From NCBI RefSeq assembly GCF_000017405.1, contig NC_009668.1, positions 1,605,001 through 1,669,000 on the forward strand: a DNA stretch of 64,000 nucleotides. Direction: 5' to 3'. The position numbers and the translations under genes were made by a program. Origin of the DNA: Brucella anthropi ATCC 49188. Its GTDB lineage: Bacteria; Pseudomonadota; Alphaproteobacteria; Rhizobiales; Rhizobiaceae. The notes under the pieces are model-generated. The model ran no database searches. It was given only the letters and a program-made list of their open reading frames with translations, and was not told the DNA's origin. Below, in pieces: positions 45,049-54,278 of this stretch; within the stretch, counting starts at the first letter, position 1, and every line of letters starts with the position of its first letter.

Positions 45049-46284
45049 ATGTCCGCCCCGAAGTCCGTTGATAAGGCCGATATTCATCCGTTCCCCAACG
45101 CCAAGAACTTCGCCTCGGCAACCCAGCCAGCGACAAGTGAGGCGCCTCTGAACGAGAGATCGCAGCCCCATACCGTACCGACCCCGCAGGAAGCCGCCCC
45201 AAAGGAAACTGCCAAAGAACCTGCAAAGAAAAAGGGCTTCGGCAAACGTGTCCTTCTTCCCGGCATTCTGACGGTCGCGGTCGCCGGAGGCCTCTGGTTT
45301 GCCTATGACTGGTGGACAGTTGGACGTTTCATGGTTTCAACCGACGACGCTTATGTGCAGGGCGATATTGCGTCCATCGCGCCGAAGGTTACGGGCTATA
45401 TCGAAAACATCCCGGTGGTCGCGAACCAGCAGGTCAAGGCTGGCGACGTCATCTTCCAGCTTGACGCGGGTGATTACCAGATCGCGCTCGATGAAGCAGA
45501 AGCCAAGCTCGCAACCCAGAAGCAGACCCTCATCCGCATCAAGGCTGAGACCGATGCTGCGCAGGCCATTCTTCTGCAGGCCAATGCCGACAAGCAGGCC
45601 GCAACAGCAGTCCTGACCAATGCGCAAAACACGATTGCACGCGTGCAGAAGCTGCACGAAACGCGTTTCGTCGCGCAGGCTGATCTCGATACGGCGCAGT
45701 CCTCACTGGACCAGGCACGCGCCAAGGTCGCTGGCGGCGATGCGCAGGTCGCTTCCGCCAAGGCCAATATCGAAGTGCTCAACGCTCAATATAGCGAAGC
45801 CGACAGCACGATGAAATCGCTGGAACTTGCCCGCGATAAAGCCGCGCGCGATCTTTCCTTCACGTCGCTGCGCGCGCCGTTCGACGGTGTGATCGGTAAT
45901 CTTGCTGGCAAGAAGGGTGATCTCGTTTCGCCGGGCCAGAAAATCGCGGCACTTGTTCCGGTCAATGAGCTTTATATCGACGCGAACTTCAAGGAAACGC
46001 AGCTCGCAAAGATCAGGACCGGTGAAACCGCGCATATCTATGTCGATGCAATCGACGGCACGAAATTCGACGGCAAGGTCGCGTCCATCGCCCCGGCCTC
46101 GGGTGCAGTGTTCTCGCTGCTGCCTCCGGAAAATGCAACCGGCAACTTCACCAAGATCGTGCAGCGCGTTCCTGTTCGCATCATGATCCCGAAGGAAGCG
46201 CTCGAATCCGGCAAGATTCGCGCGGGCCTGAGTGTCGTGGTTGATATCGATACGCGTACGGCACCCGACGAAAAAGCCGACTGA
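45049..46284 (+). CDS. EmrA-like membrane-fusion protein (HlyD family)
   Basis: A 411-residue periplasmic adaptor. A polar N-terminal tail of about 70 residues precedes one membrane helix ('VLLPGILTVAVAGGLWFAYDWW'). A lipoyl domain ('STDDAYVQGDIASIAPKVTGYIENIPV'), a long helical hairpin and a beta-barrel follow. It links the inner-membrane pump at 46377 to an outer-membrane channel. I start it at the ATG at 45049; the GTG at 45031 has a site too close to it. Drug efflux is the family role; the substrate is unknown. Confidence 0.88.
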   Translation: MSAPKSVDKADIHPFPNAKNFASATQPATSEAPLNERSQPHTVPTPQEAAPKETAKEPAKKKGFGKRVLLPGILTVAVAGGLWFAYDWWTVGRFMVSTDDAYVQGDIASIAPKVTGYIENIPVVANQQVKAGDVIFQLDAGDYQIALDEAEAKLATQKQTLIRIKAETDAAQAILLQANADKQAATAVLTNAQNTIARVQKLHETRFVAQADLDTAQSSLDQARAKVAGGDAQVASAKANIEVLNAQYSEADSTMKSLELARDKAARDLSFTSLRAPFDGVIGNLAGKKGDLVSPGQKIAALVPVNELYIDANFKETQLAKIRTGETAHIYVDAIDGTKFDGKVASIAPASGAVFSLLPPENATGNFTKIVQRVPVRIMIPKEALESGKIRAGLSVVVDIDTRTAPDEKAD

Positions 46285-46317
46285 TCGAAATCGGCAGATC
46301 CTATTGAAGTAACACAT

Positions 46318-46348
46318 GGCGGCGCGGCGAAACGGATTTCGCGCCGCC
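46318..46348 (+). terminator. Terminator-like hairpin between the EmrA- and EmrB-like genes
   Basis: Perfect 9-bp stem GGCGGCGCG/CGCGCCGCC with a 13-base loop, followed by TTTCTCTT. It may reduce read-through from the adaptor gene into the pump gene. Confidence 0.55.
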
Positions 46349-46376
46349 TTTCTCTTCCATTCCGGAGTGCGCCGTC

Positions 46377-47954
46377 ATGGCCGCAGATACGACAATGGGG
46401 CCAGTAGCCCCGGCGGATGACCGCATCGACCCGAAGAAGGCCGTAGCCTTTCTGGCCATGGTGTTCGGCATGTTCATGGCGATCCTGGACATCCAGATCG
46501 TCTCGGCATCGCTTGCTGAAATTCAGGCGGGTCTGAGTGCCAGTTCCGACGAAATATCCTGGGTTCAGACATCCTACCTGATTGCCGAAGTCATCATGAT
46601 TCCGCTGTCGGGCTTCCTCGGACGCCTGATGTCGACGCGCGTTCTCTTCACCCTTTCGGCGGCAGGCTTTACCCTCGCAAGTATGCTCTGTGCGACAGCG
46701 ACGAACATCGAGCAGATGATCGTCTACCGCGCCATTCAGGGCTTCATCGGCGGCGGCATGATCCCCAGCGTGTTCGCGGCTGCCTTCACCATCTTCCCGC
46801 CTTCCAAGCGCTCGATCGTCTCGCCGATGATTGGCCTTGTGGCAACGCTTGCGCCTACCATCGGCCCCACGGTAGGCGGCTATCTGAGCCACGCCTTCTC
46901 CTGGCACTGGCTGTTTCTGGTCAATGTCGGTCCTGGCATTCTGGTCACCATCGCCGCATGGAACCTCATCGACTTCGACGAAGGCGACAGTTCGCTCCTC
47001 AGCAAGTTCGACTGGTGGGGCCTTGCCGGCATGGCAGCTTTCCTCGGCTCGATGGAATATGTGCTTGAAGAAGGCCCGCGTAACGACTGGCTGCAGGATG
47101 AAGCCATCTTCATTCTGACCGGCGTCATGATCATCGGTGGTATTCTCTTCTTCTTCCGGGCCTTCACGGCTGAAGAACCCATTGTGGACTTGCGCGCCTT
47201 CAAGAACGTCAACTTTGCCTTTGGCTCACTGTTTTCGTTCGTGATGGGCGTCGGCCTCTATGGCCTTACCTATCTTTATCCACTCTATCTCAGCAGCATA
47301 CGCGGCTACGATGCCCTGATGATTGGTGAAGCGCTGTTCGTCAGCGGCCTTGCCATGTTCTTCACCGCGCCATTGGCAGGCTTCCTGTCAAACCGCATGG
47401 ATCCGCGTCTGATGATGATGATCGGCTTCCTCGGCTTTGCGGCAGGCACATGGATGGTGACCGGCCTCACTGCAGACTGGGATTTCTACGAACTGCTGCT
47501 ACCGCAGATCCTGCGCGGTTGTTCACTGATGCTTTGCATGGTGCCGATCAACAATCTGGCGCTCGGCACGCTTCCGCCTGCTCTGCTGAAAAATGCGTCG
47601 GGTCTTTTCAACCTGACCCGTAATCTGGGTGGCGCTGTTGGCCTTGCCGTGATCAACACGATTCTGACCCGTCGCGGTGACATGCACTATGAGCGTCTGG
47701 CGGAGCATGTCCGCTGGGGCAATGCCGAAGCGGAGAAAATGATCGCCAGTCTGACAGCCAAATACAATGCGGCTGGCATGGACGGCGCAACAATCGCCAT
47801 TGCCAAGCTTTCCGGCATTGTGCGCCAGCAGGCTACCCTGCTCTCCTTCATCGATGTGTTCTTCATTCTCACGATGATGTTCTGCTCGCTTGCTGTCTGC
47901 GCCGTTATGCTGCGCAAACCGAAGCAGGTCGCCGGTGGTGGTGGAGGGCATTAA
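46377..47954 (+). CDS. EmrB-like MFS efflux pump (DHA2 family, 14 helices)
   Basis: A 525-residue transporter with about 14 membrane helices. The first helix region 'FLAMVFGMFMAILDIQIVSASLAEIQAGLSASSDEISWVQTSYLIAEVIMIPLSGFLGR' is the DHA2 signature. It exports drugs or fatty acids in exchange for protons, together with the EmrA-like adaptor upstream. The ATG has a GGAGTG site. Confidence 0.92.
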   Translation: MAADTTMGPVAPADDRIDPKKAVAFLAMVFGMFMAILDIQIVSASLAEIQAGLSASSDEISWVQTSYLIAEVIMIPLSGFLGRLMSTRVLFTLSAAGFTLASMLCATATNIEQMIVYRAIQGFIGGGMIPSVFAAAFTIFPPSKRSIVSPMIGLVATLAPTIGPTVGGYLSHAFSWHWLFLVNVGPGILVTIAAWNLIDFDEGDSSLLSKFDWWGLAGMAAFLGSMEYVLEEGPRNDWLQDEAIFILTGVMIIGGILFFFRAFTAEEPIVDLRAFKNVNFAFGSLFSFVMGVGLYGLTYLYPLYLSSIRGYDALMIGEALFVSGLAMFFTAPLAGFLSNRMDPRLMMMIGFLGFAAGTWMVTGLTADWDFYELLLPQILRGCSLMLCMVPINNLALGTLPPALLKNASGLFNLTRNLGGAVGLAVINTILTRRGDMHYERLAEHVRWGNAEAEKMIASLTAKYNAAGMDGATIAIAKLSGIVRQQATLLSFIDVFFILTMMFCSLAVCAVMLRKPKQVAGGGGGH

Positions 47955-48092
47955 ACCTTCCACCTCACAACTTCATACGAAACCCGCAAGGGTTCATTCA
48001 ACTTTCGGAAGTTTTCGTTTATCCCCGATATCCGACATTGATGCCGCGCTGGGACAAACCCTTGTCGCGCAGGGAAAAGCCTCTCGCAGAAT

Positions 48093-48119
48093 TGTGACAG
48101 CGGTGAATTTGCTGTCACA
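48093..48119. promoter_or_regulatory. Inverted repeat 1 upstream of the ABC importer
   Basis: Perfect arms TGTGACAG (48093-48100) and CTGTCACA (48112-48119), spacer 11. The half-site TGACAG recurs at 48197. Confidence 0.5.
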
Positions 48120-48196
48120 TTTCCTGTCATAAAAATGCTGCTCCCGCTAACGGATGAATTGCTAAGTCCCTGAAAACGTGTTTCACTTTCCACCGC

Positions 48197-48226
48197 TGAC
48201 AGTTTGTGACAATCCATAAACTGTCA
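48197..48226. promoter_or_regulatory. Inverted repeat 2 upstream of the ABC importer
   Basis: Perfect 9-base arms TGACAGTTT (48197-48205) and AAACTGTCA (48218-48226), spacer 12, some 90 bases before the substrate-binding protein gene. A third GTGACA lies inside the spacer. Confidence 0.55.
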
Positions 48227-48317
48227 TCCAACCGTCATGTAGGGCGGGTATCGGGAATGCGCGAGCACCGGAATCGACCGGGGGCGTTCGCCGGACCTTA
48301 AACAGGGGAGTCAAACA

Positions 48318-49421
48318 ATGCTTGCTTACACAGCGCGTCTGCTGTCGCTTTCGACGGCAATCGCCGTTGCCGGGGTTTCCATCGCCGCTGCTGAACCGTC
48401 AGCCGAACTGATCGCCGCTGCCAAGGCAGAAGGCGAACTGACCACCATCGCACTCCCGCATGACTGGTGCGGCTATGGCGAAATCATCAAGAGCTTCAAG
48501 GACAAGTACGGCCTCAAGGTCAACGAACTGAACCCGGACGCCGGTTCGGGCGATGAAATCGAAGCCATCAAGGCCAACAAGGACAACAAGGGCCCGCAGG
48601 CTCCTGACGTCATCGACGTCGGCTTCGCCTTCGGCGCATCGGCCAAGAAGGACGGCCTCATCCAGCCTTACAAGGTTGCAACATGGGACGAAATTCCGGA
48701 CAGCGCCAAGGATGCTGAAGGCTACTGGTACGGCGATTATTACGGCGTTCTGGCCTTCGAAGTGAACAAGGACATCGTCAAGGACATCCCGCAGGATTGG
48801 GAAGACCTTCTCAAGAGCGACTATGCCAACTCTGTTGCGCTTGCAGGCGATCCGCGCGTTTCCGCACAGGCCATCCTCGGCGTTCATGCCGCCGGTATCG
48901 CCCGTGGCGGTGAACCGGGCGAAGCTGCAGGCAAGAAGGGCCTTGAATTCTACAAGGAACTGAATGCCAACGGCAACTTCGTTCCGGTCATCGGCAAGGC
49001 TGCCTCGCTGGCACAGGGTTCGACCCCGATCGTCGTCCGTTGGGACTATAACGCTCTCGCCGATCGCGACACGCTCAAGGGCAACCCGGAAATCGAAACC
49101 GTCATTCCGAAGTCGGGCGTCATCGCTGGCGTGTATGTTCAGGCAATCAGCGCCTACGCACCGCATCCGAACGCTGCGAAACTGTGGATGGAACACATCT
49201 ATTCGGATGAAGGCCAGCTCGGCTATCTGAAGGGCTACTGCCACCCGATCCGCTTCAATGCAATGGCGAAGGCTGGCAAGATCCCGCAGGAACTGCTCGA
49301 CAAGCTGCCGCCGGCAGAAGCCTATGAAAAGGCTATCTTCCCGACCCTGGAACAGATTGAGGCCGCACAGACCACGATCACCAAGGAATGGGACAGCGTC
49401 GTGGGCGCAAACGTTCAGTAA
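48318..49421 (+). CDS. ABC importer substrate-binding protein (Fe3+/polyamine type)
   Basis: A 367-residue periplasmic protein with a signal peptide ending near 'IAAAEP' (about 25). It belongs to the family-1/PotD-AfuA group ('LTTIALPHDWCGYGEIIKSFKDKYGLKVNELNPDAGSGDEIEAIK', 'WMEHIYSDEGQLGYLKGYCHPIRF'). Substrate could be ferric iron, a polyamine or an aminophosphonate; the sequence alone does not settle it. The rest of the importer is coded downstream after a 379-base gap. Confidence 0.85.
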   Translation: MLAYTARLLSLSTAIAVAGVSIAAAEPSAELIAAAKAEGELTTIALPHDWCGYGEIIKSFKDKYGLKVNELNPDAGSGDEIEAIKANKDNKGPQAPDVIDVGFAFGASAKKDGLIQPYKVATWDEIPDSAKDAEGYWYGDYYGVLAFEVNKDIVKDIPQDWEDLLKSDYANSVALAGDPRVSAQAILGVHAAGIARGGEPGEAAGKKGLEFYKELNANGNFVPVIGKAASLAQGSTPIVVRWDYNALADRDTLKGNPEIETVIPKSGVIAGVYVQAISAYAPHPNAAKLWMEHIYSDEGQLGYLKGYCHPIRFNAMAKAGKIPQELLDKLPPAEAYEKAIFPTLEQIEAAQTTITKEWDSVVGANVQ

Positions 49422-49478
49422 GGACCTGTAAGCGCCAAGTACACACTTGTCGCATCGAACACATATCGCGTCGGCCTT

Positions 49479-49582
49479 AGAGCGCATCCCGAAAAGTGTG
49501 AAACGGTTTTCGGAAAAGATGCGCGGTGCAGAACAAAAGTTGAGATACATTGATCTGGTTTATTCAGATCGGCGTATCTCAA
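49479..49582. repeat. Bipartite palindromic repeat, copy 2 (Bru-RS-like, about 104 bp)
   Basis: Hairpin 1 contains CCGAAAAGTGTGAAACGGTT. Hairpin 2 has arms TTGAGATAC/GTATCTCAA (49541-49549 and 49574-49582) with inner arms GATCTG/CAGATC. It sits in the 379-base gap between the binding-protein and permease genes, in which I see no gene. It may allow differential expression of the binding protein. Confidence 0.75.
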
Positions 49583-49800
49583 CGGTCGGCGCGATATCAA
49601 AGCGGCTTTCATCTGAGCCGCCGGTCCTCTTTTCCAAACAGCGTCTCGCTCTTTGGCAAACAGGATGCGCAGTTCAAAAAGAATACTAGCTATTTCCGGC
49701 AGGGGCGAATGGCAGCCTGCCGATCGCAAAAAACAAGAACAAAAGTCGAAACGGTTCTGTCAGTTCCGTTCTGGCGGGAACCGGTCTAAAGAAAGAACGT

Positions 49801-50691
49801 ATGAGTTCAATAGCCGAAACATCAGCCCCCAGCGGAGTGCGCAAGCGCCGACTTCCGTTGTCATGGCTTGGCGTGACACCGTTTTTCATCTTCGCCATTT
49901 TGTTCCTGATCTGGCCGACGATGTATCTCATCATCGGTGCATTTCAGGACCCGGCCGGAAACTTCACGCTCCAGAACATCCACGATCTGTTCCAGCCGCA
50001 AATCATGAGCGCGTACTGGGTATCGATCAAGGTCAGTCTCGCATCGGCCATTGGCGGCGCGATCATCGGCTTCTTTCTGGCCTGGGCGGTCGTTCTCGGC
50101 AACCTGCCTTCGTGGCTGCGCCCGACGGTATTGACCTTTTCAGGCGTAGCATCGAACTTTGCAGGCGTGCCGCTTGCCTTCGCCTTTCTGGCGACACTGG
50201 GGCGAACCGGCTTTGTGACGATCCTGCTCAGGGAGTGGTTCGGTTTCAATCTCTATTCGACAGGTTTCAACCTGCTCTCCTTCTTCGGCCTGACGCTGAC
50301 CTATCTGTTCTTCCAGATACCGCTGATGGTGCTCATCCTGACGCCCGCGCTCGACGGTCTGAAAAAGGAATGGCGGGAAGCCTCATCCATTCTGGGTGCG
50401 ACTACCGCGCAATACTGGCGCATGGTGGCCTTCCCGATCCTGTGGCCGAGCCTGCTCGGCACGACGCTTCTGCTGTTCGCCAATGCCTTCGGCGCAATCG
50501 CAACCGCCTACGCTCTGACGGGTTCCTCGCTCAACATCGTGCCGATTCTGCTCTATGCGCAGATCCGCGGCGACGTTCTGCATAACCAGAACCTCGGCTA
50601 CGCGCTGGCACTTGGCATGATCGTCATTACGGGTGTTTCGAACCTCATCTATATCTGGCTGCGCATTCGCGCCGAGAGGTGGCAGCGATGA
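49801..50691 (+). CDS. ABC importer permease 1
   Basis: A 296-residue inner-membrane protein with about six helices and the permease loop 'EASSILGATTAQYWRMVAFPILWPSL' (EAA motif). It belongs to the PotB/AfuB-like group. It overlaps permease 2 by 4 bases. The ribosome site is only AAGAAAG. Confidence 0.9.
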   Translation: MSSIAETSAPSGVRKRRLPLSWLGVTPFFIFAILFLIWPTMYLIIGAFQDPAGNFTLQNIHDLFQPQIMSAYWVSIKVSLASAIGGAIIGFFLAWAVVLGNLPSWLRPTVLTFSGVASNFAGVPLAFAFLATLGRTGFVTILLREWFGFNLYSTGFNLLSFFGLTLTYLFFQIPLMVLILTPALDGLKKEWREASSILGATTAQYWRMVAFPILWPSLLGTTLLLFANAFGAIATAYALTGSSLNIVPILLYAQIRGDVLHNQNLGYALALGMIVITGVSNLIYIWLRIRAERWQR

Positions 50692-51491
50692 AAAAGAAAG
50701 GCATTAATGCCCAGAAGATTGGGGCCTGGATCGCCTTCCTGATCGGCGCAATCTACTTCCTCGTCCCACTGATCGGCACGTTCGAATTCTCGCTGCGTAT
50801 GCGGCGCGGCGAATATTCCTTCGATGCCTATCGGGTCGTGTTCTCCGATCCGAACTTCCAGGCCACCTTCGGCTATTCGATTCTGCTTGGCTTGCTCACC
50901 ATCGTTTTCGGTGTTCTCCTGGTGGTGCCTACGGCCTATTGGGTGCGCCTGCGCCTGCCGCAACTGCGCCCGGTGATGGAATTCATCACGCTGATGCCAT
51001 TGGTCATTCCGGCCATCGTCATCGTGTTCGGTTACTTGCGCATCTACAACTCGTCATCGTGGCTGCCGTTCACGGCATCCACCCGCGCGACCGACCTGCT
51101 CCTGATGTTCGGCTATATGACGCTGTCGCTGCCCTATATGTATCGCGCTGTCGACACAGCGATGCGCACGATTGATGTTCGCACGCTGACCGAAGCAGCC
51201 CAGAGCCTCGGCGCGGGCTGGGGCCGCATCATGTTCAAGGTGATTTTCCCGAACGTCATCTCCGGTGTGATGAGCGGTGCCTTCATCACATTCGCCATCG
51301 TCATCGGCGAATTCACGCTAGCTTCGCTTCTGAACCGTCCGGCCTTCGGTCCCTACCTGCAGCTGGTCGGCGCAAACCGCGCCTACGAACCGTCAGCGCT
51401 GGCGATCATTTCGTTCGGCATCACGTGGCTCAGCATCATCATGCTGCAGCTCGTCTCGCGCCTCAATAAATTCAAGACAACCGCCGGGTAA
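50688..51491 (+). CDS. ABC importer permease 2
   Basis: A 267-residue inner-membrane protein of the PotC-like group with the EAA motif 'EAAQSLGAGWGRIMFKVIFPNVISGVMSG'. The ATG at 50688 has an AGAGGTGG site and overlaps the stop of permease 1. It forms the channel with permease 1. Confidence 0.9.
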   Translation: MKKKGINAQKIGAWIAFLIGAIYFLVPLIGTFEFSLRMRRGEYSFDAYRVVFSDPNFQATFGYSILLGLLTIVFGVLLVVPTAYWVRLRLPQLRPVMEFITLMPLVIPAIVIVFGYLRIYNSSSWLPFTASTRATDLLLMFGYMTLSLPYMYRAVDTAMRTIDVRTLTEAAQSLGAGWGRIMFKVIFPNVISGVMSGAFITFAIVIGEFTLASLLNRPAFGPYLQLVGANRAYEPSALAIISFGITWLSIIMLQLVSRLNKFKTTAG

Positions 51492-51496
51492 CATTC

Positions 51497-52558
51497 ATGG
51501 CTTTTCTCAACATCAAAAACCTGAAAAAGAGCTTCGGCGCCAATACCGTCGTCCACGATTTCAACCTCGCCGTGAAAAAGGGCGAATTCGTTTCTTTCCT
51601 CGGTCCATCGGGCTGCGGCAAGACAACCGTTCTTCGCATGATCGCCGGTTTCGAAGCACCCGATAACGGTGCCATCGAAATCGACGGCAAGGATGTGGTC
51701 GATCTCAAGCCCAACCAGCGCAATATCGGCATGGTGTTTCAGGCCTATGCGCTCTTCCCGAATATGACGGTGGCGCAGAATGTTTCGTTCGGCCTGCGCG
51801 TTGCCGGAAAGCCGAAGGCGGAAATCGACGCCACCGTGCAGGAGATGCTCGGCCTCATCCGTCTCGACCATCTGGCGGATCGTTATCCCTATCAGATGTC
51901 CGGTGGCCAGCAGCAGCGCGTGGCACTGGCCCGCGCGCTTGCCACCAAGCCGCAGGTTCTTCTGCTCGACGAGCCTCTATCGGCGCTGGATGCGAAAATC
52001 CGTATATCCTTGCGCGAAGAAATCCGTGCCATCCAGCAGAAGCTTGGCATTACCACCGTCTTCGTCACCCACGATCAGGAAGAAGCGCTGTCGATTTCCG
52101 ACCGCATCGTGGTCATGCACGAAGGCCGCGCCGACCAGATCGGCTCGCCGTTCGACATCTATAACCGCCCTGCCTCACGCTTCGTGGCATCTTTCGTCGG
52201 CACACTCAACATGCTGGAAGCCTCGGTTAGCGAACCCGGCAAGAACAGCATCGAACTCGACGGCCGCACCATCACCGTGCAGGAAAAGCTCGACCATCAT
52301 CCGAAGGGCAAGCCTGTCACATTGGCCTTGCGCCCGGAAGCTGTCAGCCTCGAAGCACGCAAGAGCCACGATACCTCGCTGGATGCGACGATCGAGGACG
52401 TTCACTTCCTCGGCTCTGTCATCCGTACACGTGTGGCGCTTGGCAAGAACCGCCTGTCGTTCGACACGTTCAACGACCCCACCCAGCCTCCGCCGCAGCG
52501 CGGTGACAAGGTGACGGTGCATTTCGCCTCGCATGATCTGCTCGTGCTGGCAGATTAA
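51497..52558 (+). CDS. ABC importer ATPase
   Basis: A 353-residue ATPase: Walker A 'GPSGCGKTT', signature 'MSGGQQQR', Walker B 'LLLDEPLSALD', H-loop 'VTHDQEEA', and a C-terminal TOBE domain from about 240 on. It fits the PotA/FbpC group that drives importers for polyamines or ferric iron. It starts 5 bases after permease 2. Confidence 0.93.
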   Translation: MAFLNIKNLKKSFGANTVVHDFNLAVKKGEFVSFLGPSGCGKTTVLRMIAGFEAPDNGAIEIDGKDVVDLKPNQRNIGMVFQAYALFPNMTVAQNVSFGLRVAGKPKAEIDATVQEMLGLIRLDHLADRYPYQMSGGQQQRVALARALATKPQVLLLDEPLSALDAKIRISLREEIRAIQQKLGITTVFVTHDQEEALSISDRIVVMHEGRADQIGSPFDIYNRPASRFVASFVGTLNMLEASVSEPGKNSIELDGRTITVQEKLDHHPKGKPVTLALRPEAVSLEARKSHDTSLDATIEDVHFLGSVIRTRVALGKNRLSFDTFNDPTQPPPQRGDKVTVHFASHDLLVLAD

Positions 52559-52562
52559 AATA

Positions 52563-52589
52563 AAAAAGCCGCCCGATGGGTGGCTTTTT
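52563..52589. terminator. Bidirectional terminator between the ABC importer and gnd
   Basis: AAAAAGCCGCCC / GGGTGGCTTTTT stem (one G-T pair) with a GAT loop and T/A runs on both sides, lying between convergent genes. Confidence 0.8.
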
Positions 52590-52604
52590 CAATTATAGCG
52601 AATT

Positions 52605-54017
52605 TTATTCGCCCCAGGGACCGTGGAAATCACCATCCTTATCGATACGCTTGAAGCCGTGCGAACCGAAGAAGTCGCGCTGGCCCTGAATGAGATTGGC
52701 CGTGCCGAGCGCCTGCGTGAAGCTGTCGAAATAGCTGAGCGCTGAGCCAAGCGCTGGCAGAGGCAGGCCAGCGAGTGCCGCCTTGGCGACGATCTGGCGA
52801 AGGCCCTTGGAAGCCTTGCTCATGCGTTCGACAAAAGCAGGTGCCAAAAGCAGGTTGCGGCTTTCGCTGTCTTCAAAAGCATGGGCGATATCGTCCAGAA
52901 GCTGCGAACGAATGATGCAGCCTGCGCGCCAGATGCGCGCCGTTTCGGCAAGCGGAATGTTCCAGCCATGCTCCTGCGAGGCGGCTTCCATCACCGCGAA
53001 GCCTTGAGCATAGGCAGCAATTTTGCCAGCAAGCAGGCCCTGCTCCAGATCGGCAAGGAATTTAGCCTGATCGGAAATGTCGAGGCTGCGCGAACCCGGC
53101 TTGTAGGCCTTTGCGGCAAGCTCACGCGTAGCCTTCAGCGAGGACAGCGAACGCGCGGCAACAGCGGCTTCGATTGCCGTTGCCGGAACGCCAAGCATCT
53201 GCGCTTCGATGGCCGCCCAGCGGCCAGTGCCCTTCTGACCGGCTTCATCGAGGATCATGTCGACCATCGCCTTGCCGGTTTCCGGATCGGTCGCTTTCAG
53301 CACCTTGGCGGTGATTTCGATCAGATAGGAGTTGAGCGGGCCTTCGTTCCACTTCTCGAACACATCACCGATGGCCGGAGCCGAAAGCCCGAGGCCGTCC
53401 CGCAGGATGCCGTAGATTTCGGCGATCATCTGCATGTCGGCATATTCGATACCATTGTGGATTGTCTTGACGAAATGACCGGCGCCATCCGGGCCGACCA
53501 ACGCGCAGCAGGGCTCGCCCTTATATTTGGCGGCGGCAGCAAGCAGGATCGGTGCGATGCGCTCATAGGCTTCCTCAGTGCCGCCGACCATCATCGACGG
53601 GCCATGGCGTGCGCCTTCCGCACCGCCGGAAACGCCCATGCCGACAAAGGTCGGGTCGTTGGGGCCAAGTGCCTTCAGACGGCGCACCGTATCGCGGTAA
53701 TCGGAATTACCGGCGTCGATCATGATATCGCCCTTCTCAAGATAAGCCTTGAGGCGGGTGGTTTCGGCATCCACGGGAGCGCCTGCCTTGATGAGGAAGA
53801 TGATGGGACGCGGCTTGCGGATATTGGCAGCCAGATCCTCGAAAGTGGGGCAAGGGATGATCTTGTCGCGCAGCGGGCCAGCCTTTTCCATGAAGGCTTT
53901 GAGCACAGGCTCATCACGGTCATAGACGGCTACCGTGTAGCCTTTCTCGGCTATGTTCAGCGCCAGGTTGGAGCCCATGACGCCAAGGCCGACCATTCCG
54001 ATATCTGCTTTTTCCAT
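52605..54017 (-). CDS. gnd: 6-phosphogluconate dehydrogenase (decarboxylating)
   Basis: A 470-residue enzyme. The N-terminal NADP-binding 'GMVGLGVMGSNLALNIAEKGYTVAVYDR', the signature 'DAGNSDYRDT', 'VGMGVSGGAEGARHGPSMMVGG' and 'FVKTIHNGIEYADMQMIAE' with the catalytic Lys are present. It oxidises 6-phosphogluconate to ribulose 5-phosphate and CO2 in the pentose phosphate pathway. The ATG at 54017 has a GAAGGG site. Transcribed alone. Confidence 0.97.
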   Translation of the reverse strand: MEKADIGMVGLGVMGSNLALNIAEKGYTVAVYDRDEPVLKAFMEKAGPLRDKIIPCPTFEDLAANIRKPRPIIFLIKAGAPVDAETTRLKAYLEKGDIMIDAGNSDYRDTVRRLKALGPNDPTFVGMGVSGGAEGARHGPSMMVGGTEEAYERIAPILLAAAAKYKGEPCCALVGPDGAGHFVKTIHNGIEYADMQMIAEIYGILRDGLGLSAPAIGDVFEKWNEGPLNSYLIEITAKVLKATDPETGKAMVDMILDEAGQKGTGRWAAIEAQMLGVPATAIEAAVAARSLSSLKATRELAAKAYKPGSRSLDISDQAKFLADLEQGLLAGKIAAYAQGFAVMEAASQEHGWNIPLAETARIWRAGCIIRSQLLDDIAHAFEDSESRNLLLAPAFVERMSKASKGLRQIVAKAALAGLPLPALGSALSYFDSFTQALGTANLIQGQRDFFGSHGFKRIDKDGDFHGPWGE

Positions 54018-54278
54018 TTTGTGCCCTTCAGAAATGCAACCGACCGGCCGTCGTCTAGACACATGCAGAACATCGAACGCCGACAAGCCGAACCGATAAG
54101 AATAGGCTGCAGCCGGATTTCGGCAGCAGCGCATGTCAATCTGTATCCTATTGTGGGATGATCTAGGGCATATGACGCAAAGTTGATAGACCTCCCATGA
54201 CGAAAATCACCGGTTTTGCCCGTGGAAGCGTCTGGTTAAATCGGTTAGCTCACCCCAAAAACCTGTATTTCACGCACT

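Larger units (their letters stand above)
47955..48317. other. 363-base region upstream of the ABC importer
   Basis: No gene is seen. It holds a weak hairpin just after the MFS gene (AACCC/GGGTT, 47981-47994) and two perfect inverted repeats with a shared TGACAG/CTGTCA core, described separately. The importer promoter should lie here. Confidence 0.5.

Noticed and set aside
52605..54161. 426-codon frame antisense to gnd (52881-54161)
   Set aside because: The gnd gene is certain; the antisense product has no recognisable domain.
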